From JASFRI01 sp050115015 (lineage in GTDB: Bacteria > Acidobacteriota > Polarisedimenticolia > CBDVAL01), in the NCBI GenBank assembly GCA_050115015.1, contig JASFRI010000058.1, forward strand, positions 1 to 14,885: a DNA stretch of 14,885 bases. Direction: 5' to 3'. Both the position numbers and the translations under genes were made by a program. Of this stretch, positions 14,138 to 14,885 are shown piece after piece (positions within the stretch are counted from its first letter, which is position 1; each line of letters starts with the position of its first letter). The notes beneath the pieces were generated by a model, which was not told the DNA's origin, made no database searches, and saw only the letters and a list, made by a program, of their open reading frames with translations.

Positions 14138-14173
14138 ACGGCCTTCCCGAGAGACCCGGCGCTTCCGTCCGGT

Positions 14174-14207
14174 GATCCCGTCGGGCCGTGCGGTGGGCCG
14201 CGGGATC
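14174..14207. terminator. Hairpin after the kinase gene, possible terminator or operator
   Basis: GATCCCG (14174-14180) and CGGGATC (14201-14207) are exact reverse complements. Inner GGCC pairs (14184-14187 with 14196-14199) extend the stem past a small internal loop. It starts 37 nt after the kinase stop and ends 13 nt before the next -10 element. There is no T run, so it may end the kinase transcript or act as an operator for the next gene. Confidence 0.35.
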
Positions 14208-14220
14208 GCGGCGGGCCTGA

Positions 14221-14226
14221 TAGAAT
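14221..14226 (+). promoter_or_regulatory. Candidate -10 element of the small membrane protein gene
   Basis: TAGAAT (5 of 6 matches), preceded by GCCTGA. No good -35 is visible. Transcription would start near 14233, about 66 nt before the ATG at 14299. A hairpin, ACCTG(A)CCC with GGGCAGGT (14234-14255), would form the very 5' end of the RNA. Confidence 0.4.
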
Positions 14227-14298
14227 GCACTCCACCTGACCCATGCCGGGCAGGTCGTCGGCGGGCGGATCGATGCCGCTGCCGGAGGATGATCCGCC

Positions 14299-14538
14299 AT
14301 GTCGAGCCCCCCATCCGAGAACGGTTTTCTGCTGGGCCTTCTCGCCGGCGTCGGGGTCGGCATCGCAATCGCCCTGGTCGTGGGGAGGCGCCGGCAGTCC
14401 CGTCGCGGCGCGGACACCTTCGACGAGGCCCGGAGCGAGGCGGTTCGCCGCGCATCCCGCGCGAGCGAGCGGCGGACGGAGCGGACGGGGCGGGATCTGA
14501 TGAAGCGGGTCGACGGCATCCGCTCGGCCGGCATGTAG
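14299..14538 (+). CDS. Small single-TM protein with basic cytoplasmic tail (YtxH-like, hypothetical)
   Basis: A 79-residue protein starting at ATG 14299, with GGAGGA (14284-14289) 9 nt upstream. A glycine-rich membrane segment (about 9-29, GFLLGLLAGVGVGIAIALVV) is followed by a highly charged, mostly basic helix (30-79) rich in Arg, Glu and Ala. This layout resembles YtxH-type small proteins, but the similarity is of composition only. The function is unknown. The strong ribosome binding site and the upstream promoter-like element support a real gene. The acetyltransferase gene starts 24 nt after its stop. Confidence 0.7.
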   Translation: MSSPPSENGFLLGLLAGVGVGIAIALVVGRRRQSRRGADTFDEARSEAVRRASRASERRTERTGRDLMKRVDGIRSAGM

Positions 14539-14562
14539 GGCCGCTCCGGTGGGAAGCCGCCG

Positions 14563-14885
14563 ATGAGCCCGTCGGGCGTCCGCTACCTCCGGGACGAGGT
14601 GCTCGACCTCGATGCCTTCATCGCGCTCTACCGCTCGTCGACGCTTGCGGAGCGCCGCCCCGCCGGCGACCGCGGGATCATGCGCCGGATGATGGAGAAC
14701 GCCGACCTGACCATCACCGCCCGGGACGGTGACGATCTCGTCGGGATCGCCCGGACCCTCACCGATTTCGGCTACGTGGCCTACCTGGCGGACCTGGCGG
14801 TGGCGGCGAGCCACCAGCGCCGGGGGATCGGCCGGCGGCTGATCGAGGAGACCCGGGCGGCGCTGGGTCCGCGCTGCATGCTGGT
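14563..14885 (+). CDS. GNAT-family N-acetyltransferase (partial, cut by window end)
   Basis: The first 107 residues of a protein starting at ATG 14563; the ribosome binding site is weak (GGTGGGA, 14549-14555). The frame is open to the window end. A beta-hairpin region (DLTITARDGDDLVGIARTL, 48-66) leads to GNAT motif A, YLADLAVAASHQRRGIG (74-90), where Gln85-Arg-Arg-Gly-Ile-Gly90 is the acetyl-CoA pyrophosphate loop, followed by the expected helix RRLIEET. Members move an acetyl group from acetyl-CoA to an amine. The substrate is unknown and the C-terminal acceptor region is missing. It may be co-transcribed with the small membrane protein gene just upstream. Confidence 0.85.
   Translation, partial: MSPSGVRYLRDEVLDLDAFIALYRSSTLAERRPAGDRGIMRRMMENADLTITARDGDDLVGIARTLTDFGYVAYLADLAVAASHQRRGIGRRLIEETRAALGPRCML

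Noticed and set aside
11171..14455. A 1094-codon minus-strand frame opposite the kinase gene
   Set aside because: Composition is that of an antisense shadow, and the plus strand carries an unambiguous kinase and propeller with intact motifs.

Overview
The window is GC-rich, gene-dense bacterial chromosome with strong G/C bias at third codon positions. It contains no tRNA, rRNA, CRISPR array, transposase or other mobile element that I can recognise. The best hints to the host are a receptor-type Ser/Thr kinase fused to a PD40/TolB-like beta-propeller, a TMTC-like membrane protein with TPRs, and a ba3-type oxygen reductase. That mix is common in Acidobacteriota and related deltaproteobacterial or Gemmatimonadota-like lineages. 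The assignment is inference and no marker in the window settles it.

Layout. 3-1219 (+): the tail of an unknown gene, overlapping by GTGA a membrane-anchored SGNH/GDSL hydrolase. 1317-1916 (-): a small MBL-fold protein with an eroded zinc site, convergent with the hydrolase; each gene ends in its own hairpin. 1917-2318: non-coding, with one long inverted repeat. 2319-4304 (-): a polytopic TMTC/DUF1736-like protein with C-terminal TPRs. 4305-4720: a divergent regulatory region with promoters facing both ways and a large two-helix stem-loop between them. 4721-8190 (+): a two-gene operon, a FecR-TPR membrane protein overlapping by GTGA a CHASE2-GAF receptor whose C-terminus looks like a decayed HD-GYP domain. 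8215-10511 (-): a compact three-gene ba3-type cytochrome oxidase operon (small subunit, CuA subunit II, subunit I). 10671-14137 (+): elongation factor P with an arginine-tipped EfpL/YeiP-like loop, followed 17 nt later by the kinase/propeller fusion. 14299-14885 (+): a small single-TM protein and the start of a GNAT acetyltransferase cut by the window end.

How the genes work together. The clearest units are the oxidase operon (a complete catalytic core for O2 reduction) and the FecR-TPR/CHASE2 pair. In that pair a periplasm-facing FecR/TPR protein is translationally coupled to a periplasm-sensing CHASE2 receptor, so the two are likely partners. The receptor output appears to be non-catalytic, which makes this pair the best candidate here for an undescribed signalling system. 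Several intergenic regions carry the same -10-like hexamer TAGAAT on the strand of the downstream gene, a probable housekeeping promoter signature of this genome.
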